Position numbers and translations under genes: made by a program. Below the pieces are notes generated by a model. The model had not been told where the DNA came from. It saw only the letters and a list, made by a program, of their open reading frames with translations, and did not search any database. Positions 10,443-21,463 of a stretch of 64,000 bases of DNA are shown here, in pieces (positions within the stretch are counted from its first letter, which is position 1; each line of letters opens with the position of its first letter). Source of the stretch: Limnephilus marmoratus (lineage: Eukaryota > Arthropoda > Insecta > Trichoptera > Limnephilidae); assembly GCA_917880885.1 (NCBI GenBank), contig OU862913.1, positions 5,828,001 to 5,892,000 on the forward strand, given 5' to 3'.

Positions 10443-11599
10443 AACATATAAACTAAATTACAGTGCAGAGTTAAGATTCTAAGGTTAACACAAAATAAAG
10501 AGAGAGAGAGCATACAAAAGAGGGAGAGAACATCAGATACTGGTTGGTGGAAGGGTAGGAGGCGGAGTCACGGGTGGTGGGGGTGGGAGTTACATAGGGA
10601 GAAAGGGGATAACTTTAAAATCGGGCTGTTTCTTTGATTCGGATATTTCTAATGCTTCTAAATTATTAAGGCGTATTCCTATTTTATTTATAAGTATTAT
10701 TTTTACTCCTGTATTCATGTTAAATGTATGGTCAGTATCAATTAAATGGTCAGCAAATTCTGAGAAACCTGTGCTTGTAAGGCACCTGATGTGTACTTTT
10801 AACTCTAATATTTACATTACGCGCTGTTTTATATATGTATGTGGCTGAGCAATCGTTACAATTAAGTTTATAAATGCCAGAGTGGCTGAATTTATCCTCT
10901 GTATCCTTAGAATTAGTTAGTTTAGCTAAATTATTTTTAGTATAGAAGGCCGACCTTATTTCTGATGGAAGTGTCGACGTGCAAAGGGAAGAGAATTTAC
11001 TAATGTACAAAATTCTACGCCATTGAGTAGTTATATTATTATGAATAAATGGTAGGGCATTATACACAAATTTATTTGATGCGATTCGTCGAAGTTTTTT
11101 TTAGAGGATTTTATCTATTAGATCGGAGCCATATCCGTTGTTAGTAGCTATTTGTTTAATTGTAATTAGTTAATTAGAACAAATATTATCAGCTAAGGCA
11201 GGGGTGGGGAACCTGCGGCCTTTTGGTGCGGCCCGCGGGCACTTTTGATGTAGCCTACCGAAAGAACCACAAAAAATTATACAGAACGGGATGGTTTTTT
11301 CACGGTGCTTCATATGCATTTTTAAGACGTTATTACAAATCGTTACTAGCAATTAGTTTAGATACAAATAAAAACGTGATTAAACTTCCCATTTTAGTTT
11401 GATTTAATTTGTTATTGTTAAACGATAGTGAAATTCCATCGGAACTTTTTATTTTCATGTACGGGACAGTTTCGATATTTCAAGATTGATAGAGTTTCCA
11501 TCAATCTTCGGAGGGGAATCTTAGGCAGTCTGTCACAAACATTATTTTATAGTCATCGTTGCGGAAGTAAGGTGGATAGTAAATCAATAAAACCCTATC

Positions 11600-11945
11600 A
11601 ATGACAACTAAGAAGAAAAGAAAAGTTGAAGCTGAGTGAAACGTGAAAACATTTGAAACTAAATTAAGGCTGTGTAAAGTAACTCGAAATGAATAACACG
11701 ACGCATTTTCCAATACTGCAATGATAAAAGCCTTCTACATCGTGTAAATACGCTTGTGAGTGCGCGAAATTAAGTGAGGCATTTAATGAACGAATTGAAG
11801 GACGTGAAAAGAGAGCAAACGGATTTGAACATATATGTGTACACCGTTCAACGTCGAACCATCGAATATGCCTGATAATTTGCAGCACGAAATTATTCAA
11901 TTACAAAGCGATGATAAACTAAAAGCTAGATATAACAATTTCCTC
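11600..11945 (+). pseudogene. hAT transposase remnant
   Basis: Begins ATGACAACTAAGAAGAAAAG, giving MTTKKKRKVEAE before a stop. Further on it encodes CTPFNVEPSNMPDNLQHEII, a segment typical of the middle of GTF2I-repeat/ZBED-type hAT transposases. Frames are interrupted, and the catalytic residues between these parts are deleted. Confidence 0.55.
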
Positions 11946-12214
11946 AAATAAAGTCGGGAATCACTGGTTGTATTAAGTCAAGCACGTCCCTTAACATTTT
12001 GTAAATAATACAAACATTAATGCCATAATAATTGCCACACTTCTGGCATAAAAAAATCATTACATGTAATTTATTGTAATTAGTTAAATAAATATAAAAT
12101 TATATTGCAGACAATAAATATGTTACAAAATGTAGAAAAACCAATCACGTAATCAGAGTACAATTTAATTTAAGCTGGTTGACTAGTGGACTCCTATGCA
12201 GATTCATTCTAAAG

Positions 12215-13360
12215 GTAAAACCAATCTTGTGTTCACAATGCAAATTCCTGTTGCGGATTCATCTGCTAACCCTAACGCATTTCGAAGGTAAAACCATTTT
12301 GGTGTTCTAGGTGCAGTATTAATTAAAGCTGGGGACTATCAATCCAATTCGCTCCGACAGGAAAACCAGTTTTGTGTTCAAACTGCAATGAAAAAATTCC
12401 ATGTGTAGTTTCGTCTGCTTACGCATTTTGTAGAAACCCGTTCTCATTTTTGAAGTGCATTTATAAAATTCTAGTTGCTTTTGTGCTGCCAGTATTACAG
12501 AAAAGCCATGTTCATGTACTCAGTAAAATGGCTACACTCAGTAGTTTTAAGTCTCCGCGTACAGATTCATCCTATAAATGAAACCAGTTCCGTGTTTAGA
12601 TTGCAACGAAAAAATTCCAGGTGGGGTTTCATTTTTTGACGCATTCCACGTGTAAGAAGTGCATATATAAAATTCTAGTTGCGTACTTTGTGCTGCCAGA
12701 TTAGAGGAAAGCCATTTTCATATTCTGAGTGGAGTTTTAATTCCCTGCGTACAAACTCACTTTATAATTAATACCAGTTCTGTGTTAAGAATGCACCGAA
12801 AAAATTCCAGGTGGGGTTTTAGCTCGCTTACGCGTTTCATAAGAAACCATTCTCGTTTGTGATGTGCAGTTTTAAATTTGTAGTTGCATATGTGCTGCCA
12901 GTATTGGAGGAAAGCAATTTCACATTATGAGTATAGTTTTATTTCCCCGCGTACAGATTCAACCTGTTATTAAAATCCGTTCTGTGTTAAGAATGCAACA
13001 AAAACGCATCAGGTGTGATTACATTGGCTGATACATTTCTTATGTTGGAAGTGTATTTATAAAATTCTAGTTTCGTAGTTTATGCTGCCAGAATAAGAGG
13101 AAAGCTATTTTTATGTTCTGTGTGTAGTTTTAATTCCCCGCATGCAAATTTAATCCAAATTGAAACTAGTTCCGTGTTCAGAATGAACGAAAAATTTCAG
13201 TTGTGGTTTCATCTGCCGAAGCATTTTGACGGAAACCATTCTCGCGTTAAATAAAGTTCTGGTTGCAGACTATGTGCAGCCAGAATTTTATGAAAACCAT
13301 TTGCATTTTCTTTGTGTAGCTATAATTAAAGAGTGTTGGCAGTTACGTAACTATTTAATT
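12215..13360. repeat. Tandem repeat of about 195-215 bp, about 5-6 units
   Basis: The landmark CCAGTTNTGTGTTNAGANTG recurs near 12221, 12366, 12583, 12775, 12976 and 13168, each followed by AAAAATTCCAGGTGTGGTTTC-like sequence and AAATTCTAGTTGC...TGTGCTGCCAG. Sub-repeats beginning AAACCATTCTCATT resemble KPFS-type finger linkers, but the spacing is not 84 bp, so a zinc-finger origin is only a guess. Confidence 0.7.
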
Positions 13361-13699
13361 GGTTTTAGTAAAACCAGTTATTTGATTCAAATCTGGCCCA
13401 CCCCCCCTTCCCCCGAGACGGAAATCGGAGTGCGGCCCGCGGGTTAAAGTACGAACATCCAAATGGCCCGCGGCGCTAAAAAGGTTCCCCACGCCTGAGG
13501 TAAGGGGATAGTGACTAGACTAGCCTGTGTATCATACTATGGAAAGAAGAGTGCTTATGCGAGATAGGGTGATTGGAGGTATTATGAATTATTGTATCCG
13601 TGAATGTAGGTTTTCTATAAATGTTGAAGCTAATTTTGTTGTTAATGATGGATAAAGAGAGATCTAGAAAATTTATGCGTTGTGAATTTGTTGACAAAA

Positions 13700-14500
13700 C
13701 GCTATTTACACCGATTACCAAGTCAACTGCCGACAGTATTTACACCAAACGATTAGCTGATTACACTAGGGTAGGGTCGCAAGCTAAGGTAATTCGTCTA
13801 CCAAATGTAAGAGCACCCTCAGATTTCGATCAGTTGTCGATTCTTTGGATAAGAAGATACCTTCGCATTACTAGCGCTGTAAATCATAATACTCAAATTA
13901 TTTTATCCAATATTAGGTAGGGTATTATCCGAAATCAAGTTTGAGTTACTTAAAATAAAAATACTGTTTATTTTAATATGTACAAGTATAATCGATAAAC
14001 TAGTCATCCTTTAATCGGATTTTTGCCTTAGTCCTAATTTTGAAAAATAAAAAGTTTTTTGATTGACAACGTAACGTGAGTATGGCGACTTGACGGTGTA
14101 TTTATTCCTTTTCCCGGCCTAAACTAATCTCACATTTTTCCAGATTTCAATAAAGAGTGAGTCTGTGTGAGAATCCAAAAGCTTGAATAAATGTTACCCA
14201 CGGAACAAGCAAATGGTTTTTTTCCGAATTTTGGAGCGAACGGTGTGCGACAAAAATTTTAAGCACTGGTTTAAATTTGGGATTGAATCTGTATTCGGTA
14301 ACTCGTTTTAATTAAAACTACACATGAAAATGGTTTTCCTCCGATATTTGCAGCATATAGTCTGAAACTTTCATATCTTGCAACTCGGGGAATATCTTGC
14401 AATGGTAGAACTCCGGAATGGTTTCCTTCGAAAGTGTTGTAAACAACTAATGTTGTAAAGTTGAATATGTGTCGAAAGGTCTAAAAGCTTCAAAAGCTTT
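13700..14500. other. Unassigned region between Penelope and ZF2
   Basis: An open plus-strand frame (about 13690-13920; VRAPSDFDQLSILWIRRYLR) has no family resemblance that I recognise and may be chance. The remainder is AT-rich with no structure seen. Confidence 0.3.
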
Positions 14501-14548
14501 ACAGCAGAGTCTATAATGCATGGTACTTGAATAAATACTCACACGGTA

Positions 14549-14554
14549 TTTATT
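14549..14554 (-). terminator. Putative poly(A) signal of ZF2
   Basis: AATAAA on the minus strand, in the same homologous 3' flank as the ZF1 signal at 297-302. Confidence 0.45.
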
Positions 14555-14884
14555 GAATTTTGCCTTTAGCGGCCCAATTTTTAACGGAGTGGTTCAAAAA
14601 AATGTATTATTATGCTTACAGCCAGAACAAGCAATGAATTTTCTCCGCCATGAGTAAGAATGTGAACATAAATAACTGCATAAGGCAAGTGAAAAAGGTA
14701 TTCTTCAGGATTGTCAACGACGACTTCTGTGGGCAGGAGTAGTAACAATGGGAAAATAAAGTTATCTTCAAAAAGGGTTTAAATATGAACCTTACAATTC
14801 CCTTCAGAGAACATGCATTGCAGAATGAAGGCAAAAAAGGTTTTTATCCATTATGGGTGCGTAAATGCGTTGTTAAACGTGATT
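14555..14884 (-). pseudogene. Frameshifted 11th finger and decayed tail of ZF2
   Basis: Immediately after the annotated end, the +1 frame reads a complete finger (LCPHCYYSFSIKSRL then TTHLRTHNG) overlapping the last residues of ZF2. A T-run one base shorter than the family pattern (TCTTTTTATG) explains the shift. Further on, CYYSCPQKSSLT is a relic of another finger. Confidence 0.6.
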
Positions 14885-15807
14885 TTATCGAGAAGGAGTA
14901 GTAACAATGGGGACATAAAAAGATTTTTGTCCAGAATGGGTTCGTAAGTGCCTTGTTAAGGTTGATTTGTTTGAGCAGGAGTAGTTACAATGGAAACATG
15001 AAAATGATTTTTCTCCAGAATGGGTGAATAAGTGCTGTGTTAAACTTGATTTGTCTGAGCAGGAATAGTAACAATGGGGACAGGAAAAAGGTTTTTCTCC
15101 AGTATGGGTGCGTAAATGCCTTGTTAAATTTGACTTATGTGAGCAGGAGTAGTTACAATGGGAGCATGAAAAAGGTTTTCCTCCAGAATGGGTGCGTAAG
15201 TGCACCGTTAAATTTGATTTGTTTAAGAAGGAGTAGTCACAATGGGGACAGGAAAAAGGTTTTTCTCCTGAATGGGTAAATAAGTGCTTTGTTAAATTTG
15301 ATTTGTCAGAGCAGGAATAGTTACAATGGGGACAGGAAAAAGGTTTTTGTCCAGAATGGGTTCGTAAGTGCCTTATTAAGGCTGATTTTTTTGAGGAGGA
15401 GTAGTTACAATGGAAACATGAAAATGGTTTTTCTCCAGAATGGGTGCGTAAGTGTACGATTAAATTTGACTTATATGAGCAGAAGTAGTTACAATGGGTA
15501 CATTTAAAAGGTTTTTCTCCAGTATGGGTGCGTAAGTGCACAGCTAAATGTGATTTGTTTGAGCAGGAGTAGCTACAATGTAGACATGAAAAAGGTTTTT
15601 CTCCAGTATGGGTGCGTAAGTGCCTTGTTAAATGTGACTTATGTGAGCTGGAGTAGTTACAATGGGGACATGAAAAAGGTTTTTCTCCAGTGTGAGTGCT
15701 TAAGTGCCTTCTTAAACGTGATTTGTTTGAGAATGAGCGGTTACAATGGAAACATGAATGAGAGTCTTCTCCAGGGTGTATCAGTACATTCAAGTCCGGT
15801 ATAATGT
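14885..15807 (-). CDS. ZF2 exon 3 (finger exon)
   Basis: Acceptor TTTTTTTCAG, then D-I-I-P-D-L and ten C2H2 fingers. Stop at 14885-14887. Confidence 0.8.
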
Positions 15808-17567
15808 CTGAAAAAAATTGAGGATAAGGTTCAATAAGTATGTAACTAAAAGGAAACGAGAAAATTATTAAAACAAACAAAATTCGATATTACCTGCAGC
15901 AGTCTCTGCAATACTTTCAGAGTGCTCTAAGCATTCCTTTTTTACATCTGTCAGGTCTATGTCTATTTCCGTGTAAGGGATACTCTCTCCGTCTTCTTCT
16001 CGGGGTCCTGGTTCTGCCTTGATGGGTACAGTGTCCACATTAATGCTACCTGGAATAACAAAAATGAAAATTTGATAATATGATAATATGAGTAATGACG
16101 TATTACATTTAAAATTCGTTATGGATCGGTGCTATTTATTTAATTATTATTGTGAAAAACAGTTAACATATATTTCCAATTTATGATTTATACTTGTATG
16201 TATTGATGGATTGATTCATTACTTTAACAAAGATCCTGCTGATAAGCTATTTGCAATAACTAAGCGGGTACGAAATATTGGATATGTATTTTATCGTATA
16301 TTATAAAACGGTTATAATTATTTTTTCGAAGGAAATAAATTTTAAAAATAGAGTTTAGTTAAGGATGAAGTAATCTCTTGAATTGCTGTAGCTGCAGGAG
16401 CAGGTGTCTTGTACTAACTGTGAGATATTACCACTTTAATACCAAGAGCAATTATTTAGAAAATTACTTTCAAATAAATTTTAATACTTTTATAATGCAA
16501 ACTTTTACGTAAAAAAGTTTTATGGAAAGAGTAAAGTTGTTTAAAGATACCATTGAGAAATATTATACCAAGGGAGAAATAATAATAACAATATTAAATT
16601 TAAATAGGTAAATAAAAAGAAAATACTATGATTTACGTCACTTTATTGATATTTTGCAGTCTACGGATTTCGGTACCACCGTACCATCCTCTGTTGACCG
16701 CCTGTTATAAAAATACTATAACATATAACAGTCATGAGGATGGTTACGGAGGTACCGAATCCGGTAGACTACAAAATATCAATAAAGTGACGTAAGTAAA
16801 ACAAAGTATTTTATTTTTATTAATTTAAAATGTCAAGTCACAATGTGTTTGCTTCTTTGGATTATTAATTATAAATTTGTCGTATTACGTGGGCACAAAC
16901 TATGGAACCATTATTAGACATTTTGTTTTGAAAAGTTTTATTTTAATAATTTTTAAGTTAGTTCCTAGACTAGATAGTAGACAGGATGTGTAGAAAAAGG
17001 GAGCAGAAAATACAAGAACAAAATTAAGTAACAAATGAACATAAATAGACTTTAAGTTTAATTTCAGAAATAAGAAAATAAGAAGGACCCCTAGATGTCC
17101 GCTTCAGGGGCCGACGCTTTAGGAAAGAAATACCATTTACTTTTGAGCACCTTTAGAACGGAGTTTGGTAGTTTATTGTCAATGGGATAATATTTTTAAT
17201 GTATCGAAATACATGTCACTTATATCGTGTTCCAAATGAGATGAGGTCTTCACTTGGGGGACCGAGAACTTTTTTTGAGAAATATAAGTTGTAAGGACTT
17301 TTATTATACCAGTCAGCTGAAAACATACAAAATATTTTTTTATTGAATGCAAATAGCCAAGAATTCCATACATCCTGAAATCAACATTTCCTTACTTTTG
17401 CAATGCAACTTACTGACTGCCGGAGTACTCTCCGCATACTGCAAACATTCCTTCTTCACATCCAGGAGGTAGATATCTATATCCGTATAGGGCATTTCAC
17501 CTCCACCCTCTTCCTGGGACCCTGGTTCCACCTTGATGGAAACACTCTCTGGGTTGGGAAGATCCAT
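14885..17567 (-). CDS. ZF2: C2H2 zinc-finger protein, three exons, 10 fingers
   Basis: Probable nuclear DNA-binding protein of about 410 aa. The coding model joins 17567-17414, 16049-15894 and 15807-14885 (1233 nt), with phase-1 GT-AG introns exactly as in ZF1. The leader starts MDLPNPESVSIKVEPGSQEE, and a second module (VPIKAEPGPREE then TEIDIDLTDVKKE) follows. From about residue 122 come ten regular C2H2 fingers (consensus FSCPHCNYSCSNKSxLTRHL) with TGEKPF/SGEKPF linkers, a strong nucleic-acid-binding signature. The last about 14 residues (SGQKSF then YVPIVTTPSR) are out of frame relative to an 11th finger. Whether the frameshift is biological or a sequence error cannot be told here. No effector domain other than the acidic KxEP leader is visible. 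Confidence 0.8.
15894..16049 (-). CDS. ZF2 exon 2 (KxEP module)
   Basis: A 156-nt exon between TTCCAG and GTAATA, phase 1 on both sides. It encodes NVDTVPIKAEPGPREED and an acidic stretch ending CLEHSESIAETAA. Confidence 0.75.
16632..16797. mobile_element. Foldback repeat with worn hammerhead-like arms (ZF2 intron 1)
   Basis: TTACGTCACTTTATTGATAT at the left is the inverse of the right end. The arms contain GTACCGAA..CCG(G)TAGAC. In the right arm GTC, ATGAGGA, GGT...ACC, GAA, TCCGGT, A and GAC line up with hammerhead stem I, core, stem II, stem III and stem I, with the first core base changed. It looks like a decayed relative of the hammerhead foldbacks at 26.8 and 61.5 kb. Confidence 0.5.
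17414..17567 (-). CDS. ZF2 exon 1 (leader, start codon)
   Basis: ATG at 17567 in the context TCCATGG-type (reverse strand CCATGGATC). The donor GTAAGT follows position 17414. Same length and phase as ZF1 exon 1. Confidence 0.75.
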
Positions 17568-18197
17568 GGTCTTCTGTGATATAGTTCCAATACAATAATG
17601 CCTATAGGTCGCAGCTGTTGGTCACAATAAATTAGACCTGCAACCGAACATTAATTAATTAATACAATTTACGAGTGCTTACAAAAGAGTTTTAAATATT
17701 TACCTTTATTTGAAAGGAAATATTTAAAGTGTTGGAGGTGATCTGGACCAAAGTGGAGAGCAGAAATACAAAAGTATTAATAGTTAGGCAAGTAAGTTAT
17801 AAATATGTCGCATAAGACCAATAATTCTGGTAGGGTATCATTTCTGTAAAACTATCCGTTTCCGTGTCACGTTCAGAGCCTCTTTATTCCGCTTATAGAA
17901 GACATTAAATTGATCGAGAAAAAATTTAAAGCATTTTATTTAACGGATTAACTTTATTTGTAATCTAAATATTGTTGTATAAATAAATAAATAATATTTA
18001 TTTATTTAGATTACATCTCCAGTCACTCGTAGGCGGCCTATGTTTTCCACACAATGCGGGAAGTTCATTAAATAGTTGAGTTTGCAGAGTACTTAACTCA
18101 TTCGTTGGCTGCATGCAAAGACCCACAAGGAGCATGTTCAGTTGTTTACGTGTAAATATAAAATATATCACAGACACTTTCACCTTTAAACGACATA
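17568..18197. other. Upstream of ZF2, nothing recognised
   Basis: Probably contains the ZF2 promoter and any 5' UTR exon. No convincing TATA/initiator pair or coding sequence was identified. Confidence 0.3.
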
Positions 18198-18205
18198 ATA
18201 GAGAC

Positions 18206-18503
18206 CAAGGGCACGGGGGCACGTGCCACCCCCCCCCCCCCCCTCCAAAAGGTATTTTTGTTTACTGTGGAGATTCCATCACAATACAGAAAACTGTCTT
18301 TATTAAAGATTTAATTTTTCTATTGTTACTTTTAATTTTAATTTTTCTAATTTTACTTTCCTAAACCTTCCTATACATACTTGAACATGCAGAAATAAAC
18401 TTGAAGTATGATACTTCAAGTTTATTTCTAACAGTAATTGTTGATTTTTTTGCCCGTCCGTCCCTAGTGCTCCTCCCAGAAAAAAAACCTGGATCCGCCC
18501 TTG
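18206..18503. mobile_element. hAT-like MITE, 298 bp, TSD ATAGAGAC
   Basis: The left end is CAAGGGC and the right end is CTGGATCCGCCCTTG. Identical 8-bp duplications ATAGAGAC flank it (18198-18205, 18504-18511). It is related to the 199-bp MITE at 38851-39049, which shares the right terminal sequence. It has an internal C-homopolymer and no coding. Confidence 0.75.
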
Positions 18504-18511
18504 ATAGAGAC

Positions 18512-19536
18512 CGATCAGTTAAAGATTCAAGTTAAGATAACAAAATGCAATGATGGTAAACATGACCGGCAAAAATTTACATGAACGGTTCAATATCAAC
18601 TTAAGTTAGTTATTTTCCACAGTAGTATTAGTAGCCACACAATGTGTAGAATTGTCAAATTTACTATACTGCAAATATATGTGGGTGGAACAAATTGATT
18701 CCATTGTCTTCTGAGTGGTAGATACTCTCAGTATCACCCTGCTTTCATTCAGAATTGAGAAGTAAGAAGTAGGGCAAGGATTCAACAAACCCACTAATCG
18801 CTAGGTTGGCACTTTTGAAAGCGGCCGTAAATCTACTTGTCTGTCGCGTGTTAACCTGGTTGGTTCAGGGTAGCTCAATATAATATGTTGCGAAAGTTTT
18901 AAAATACGATATATTCTTATAATAAACGTGCACCAATTAGGGGGTTTAGGTCTTACTTAGTCAATATAACATGAACCTACTTACGTACAAGGCGTACGAA
19001 GCGCGGCGGTCAATAGAAATGTGTTGAAGAAACGTCACTAGAAAAGTAGAAGTGCAAGAATGTGAATAACTTCGGGATAGAAATGTGATGGTTACTGAAG
19101 GGAAGTTAGCTAATGGAACTCAAATATTGTGCACTTAAAACAGCATTAAGTACTTAAAAAACTGAGCAAAAGTGGAATCATGTAAGGACGCGACGTAAAC
19201 GTCACCAAGTGCAATGACATTTCCATAGACAACGAACTATTGAAGAAAACAATCACCCAAGACAGTTCCTACTTTTGATAAATATATCCATATTTACATA
19301 ATTAATGCTCAAAGAAATGCAATATGACGAAGGCAACCGTGTTTTCACGTGAGCGATGTATATTTAATAATCAACACGAGATAACTTAATAATTACCTAG
19401 TACTTGTAGTTAAGGATTCCCTTCATAAATATGTTTAGTATATTCTTAACAGGCACAGGCGCCCACACAGGGTTTCCTAATCTATTTCATAGTGCTTGTT
19501 TTAGGAAACCACATGTTTCGTCATAACTTCGTTTCC
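18512..19536. other. Intergenic, with a partial R2 repeat
   Basis: About 18690-18810 matches the R2 repeat family (GTAGATACTCTCAGTATCAC, CATTCAGAATTGA), also seen at 61135-61395 and, inverted, at about 20560-20960. The rest was not recognised. Confidence 0.4.
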
Positions 19537-20200
19537 ATTTATTTATTTATTTATTTTAGGCGAAATCAACAGTTTACAATGTGCGTAATTTATACATGTT
19601 TAATTTACCTTACTGAGAAACCAATTATAGATTTCCTCATTATACTGTTACATGGTGTATATAGAAATTAATAATAAATTAAAACTGAAATCTTACATCA
19701 ACTAAAAGATATTTACATATAACAGGAGGTAGGTAGACATAATATATGTCATTACATAATATATCACTATGCATTTTTGTACTCATTTAATAATTTTAAT
19801 GCACTTTTAATAGAATTTTTATATTTACTTTCTTCACAATTGAAAATATCTATATCAGAGAAAATATTATTATATGTTGAACACAGTCTTGTAAGGCAAG
19901 CATTTTGGTTAGAATTCGTTTTACAGTGCTTCTCTTTAAAAAGATTACACGAACGTGTGTGCCGTGTAGGTACTTTAAAATCTATTCTGTTCAATAATTC
20001 AGGACAGTCAGTATGTTATTTACGATTTTATACAGCAACATCGCATCAGAGAATTGTCTGCGTACACTCAATGCATCAATTTTGAAATAATTTATTGCAT
20101 CAAGATAATTGTTAAATCGATTGTGCGATTTGTAAGAAAGGTATTTTATGATTTTTTTCTGAATCGATTCAATGGGCCGTTTTCTGAGTAATTCCAAAAT
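19537..20200 (-). mobile_element. 5'-truncated LINE 3' end
   Basis: The minus strand encodes the C-terminal part of a Jockey/CR1-like reverse-transcriptase protein (ELLRKRPIESIQKKIIKYL, DAMLLYKIVNNIL, VPTRHTRSCNLF). It ends in an (AAATA)n tail at about 19557-19537. There is a frame break near 19990. The catalytic RT core is absent. Confidence 0.65.
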
Positions 20201-20388
20201 ATCCACGAGATGGCAGCACGGTGTTTAGCGGTCCTCCTGTCATCTAATTTGTGGACCAAATCTATGGACTGACGCACTGACGTCTTTCAATGATTGATCT
20301 GTCATTTCGATAATTTGCAATTTGTTTTCCGACAAGTTTAGCCAAACAAAGTTTGCTCGATTTGTAAGTAAAATGCACAAAAAGTAAG

Positions 20389-20498
20389 ATGCTGCTCTGA
20401 GCCACAGACCGTGCTCCTCAACGGCCTCGACGAGGCTCTCAACGGCGATGGACTCCTTATCGTAGCGCTGGTTCTGCCCTTCAAACCATACGTTGAAT
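20389..20498 (+). CDS. METTL9-like gene, penultimate exon
   Basis: Encodes RCCSEPQTVLLNGLDEAL then LLIVALVLPFKPYVE. This resembles the METTL9 segment in which ...LDRCxxPxxLL... leads to the ALVLPFxPYVE strand of the SAM-methyltransferase fold. The donor is GAAT|GTAAGA, and the last codon is split (T+AC, Tyr) onto 21231. The acceptor at 20387-20388 has a poor pyrimidine tract, so the 5' edge is uncertain by some bases. METTL9 enzymes add a methyl group to the pros nitrogen of histidine in HxH motifs. The exons with the SAM-binding motifs were not found in the window and may lie to the left. Confidence 0.7.
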
Positions 20499-20559
20499 GT
20501 AAGATATGGATTTTATTATACCTCTAATACTTTAACCAGGGATTTAACCGGTCTTTTAA

Positions 20560-20960
20560 ATGTGATCAATTTTAAATAAGTGGTACTATAGCACCCTCAA
20601 TCAGGGTATATTGTGAGGCTGAACTGAATGGGGAAGGAAAGAATATGGGAAATGTGAAGGCTGGGAAATGACTGGCTATTCACACCTGGTCACCTAACAC
20701 AACTATTGCCATTTCAAGCAATGTGTCCCTTCTAAATGGTGGTTTTTCACCGGATGTTTAAGGAAGGGCCTTAAAGAATGGATTTTTAATAAACATCTTG
20801 AAAAGACCACTATTAAATAAGGGAGGAGAGGGAAATATTGCATGAGAACAAGTCGAATGCTGCTGTCATCTACTGTGGATGGATGTTCAGCTCTTGTCCG
20901 GCGAATTTCTTGCTGGTGAACCGATACCAAAGGGATCTCATCAATTTATTAACATTATCT
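20560..20960 (-). repeat. R2 interspersed repeat (inside METTL9-like intron)
   Basis: Matches, in inverse orientation, the repeat at 61135-61395: shared landmarks are TGAGGCTGAA, GGTCACC, CATTTCAAGCAA and a purine-rich GGGAAGGAAAG. No coding. Confidence 0.5.
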
Positions 20961-21230
20961 GCTACGTGTATTGCCTAGATCTGAATAACCAGCTAGTTAC
21001 CAATTTCCTCCAGACTCAAAAGCTGCCGTTTTGTTACTCTTAATTTTTCATTATTTTTGACATAGGTAAAAGCAACGCTTAAATCTCAAAGCATAAAGCT
21101 CGAGGCAAAAATCTAATCGCTTAACATTCAAGACTCAAAGCTTAATATTTAATTTCTCCCAACTATGTCTAGGATATTGCACTGGTCGTCTTCTCTCGGA
21201 TTCTTTGTACTATTCAATTATAATTTTCAG

Positions 21231-21463
21231 ACGAATCTGACCACATGGCGAAGGAGCGTCTGCCCATCCGAGGCCACACATTCGATGAGCACGTGGAATC
21301 CTTCATCAGCTACTGCGCCACCACCGTGGGGCTCCAGGTCATGCAGTGGTCACGCTTGCCCTACCTCTGCGAGGGGGACTTTAACCAGTCCTACCACTGG
21401 CTGAACGACTCCATATTCATCATCAAAAAGGACCCAAATTTCCCCGACACCACGGCTGAATAG
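21231..21463 (+). CDS. METTL9-like gene, last exon
   Basis: Follows the acceptor TAATTTTCAG. It encodes YESDHMAKERLPIRGHTFDE, then VGLQVMQWSRLPYLCEGDF and YHWLNDSIFIIKK before a stop. The RLPYLCEGD block followed by an acidic/aromatic D-D/S-x-F-x-hydrophobic ending is the C-terminal signature of METTL9 (protein-histidine N-pros-methyltransferase). It is GC-rich compared with its surroundings, as expected for conserved host coding sequence. AATAAA at 21557 gives a plausible 3' end. The upstream exons are missing from view, so intactness of the gene cannot be judged. Confidence 0.8.

Larger units (their letters stand above)
11199..13497 (+). mobile_element. Degenerate hAT element with 8-bp TSD and internal tandem repeats
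   Basis: The left end CAGGGGTGGGGAACCTGCGG and the right end ...GTTCCCCACGCCTG are inverted repeats rich in GGCCCGCGG. The flanks are AGCTAAGG (11191-11198) and AGGTAAGG (13498-13505), a 7/8 target duplication. The plus strand at 11600-11940 retains pieces of a hAT transposase of the GTF2I-repeat/ZBED-like type: an N-terminal KKKRKVEAE, then TPFNVEPSNMPDNLQHEIIQ and LQSDDKLKARYNN, with stops and a large internal deletion between them. The remainder is tandem repeat (12215-13360). Confidence 0.75.
10345..13700 (-). mobile_element. 5'-truncated Penelope-like element, split by a hAT insertion
   Basis: On the minus strand 13690-13510 encodes part of a Penelope-type reverse transcriptase (INFLDLSL then FNIYRKPTFTD and IHNTSNHPISHK). 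11190-10750 encodes the following region and a worn GIY-YIG endonuclease (SGIYKLNCNDC...TYIYKTAR). The two parts are separated by the hAT element 11199-13497, whose target duplication lies exactly at the break. The 3' end, about 10440-10395, carries a hammerhead-like ribozyme on the same strand. Stops and missing 5' coding show that it is dead. Confidence 0.75.

Noticed and set aside
13621..13920. Plus-strand frame of about 99 codons
   Set aside because: Overlaps the minus-strand Penelope reverse transcriptase for part of its length and has no recognisable motif.
15037..15804. Plus-strand open frames (LLNLICLSRNSNNGD type) across ZF2
   Set aside because: Antisense shadows of the zinc-finger exon; their repetition mirrors the 84-bp finger period.
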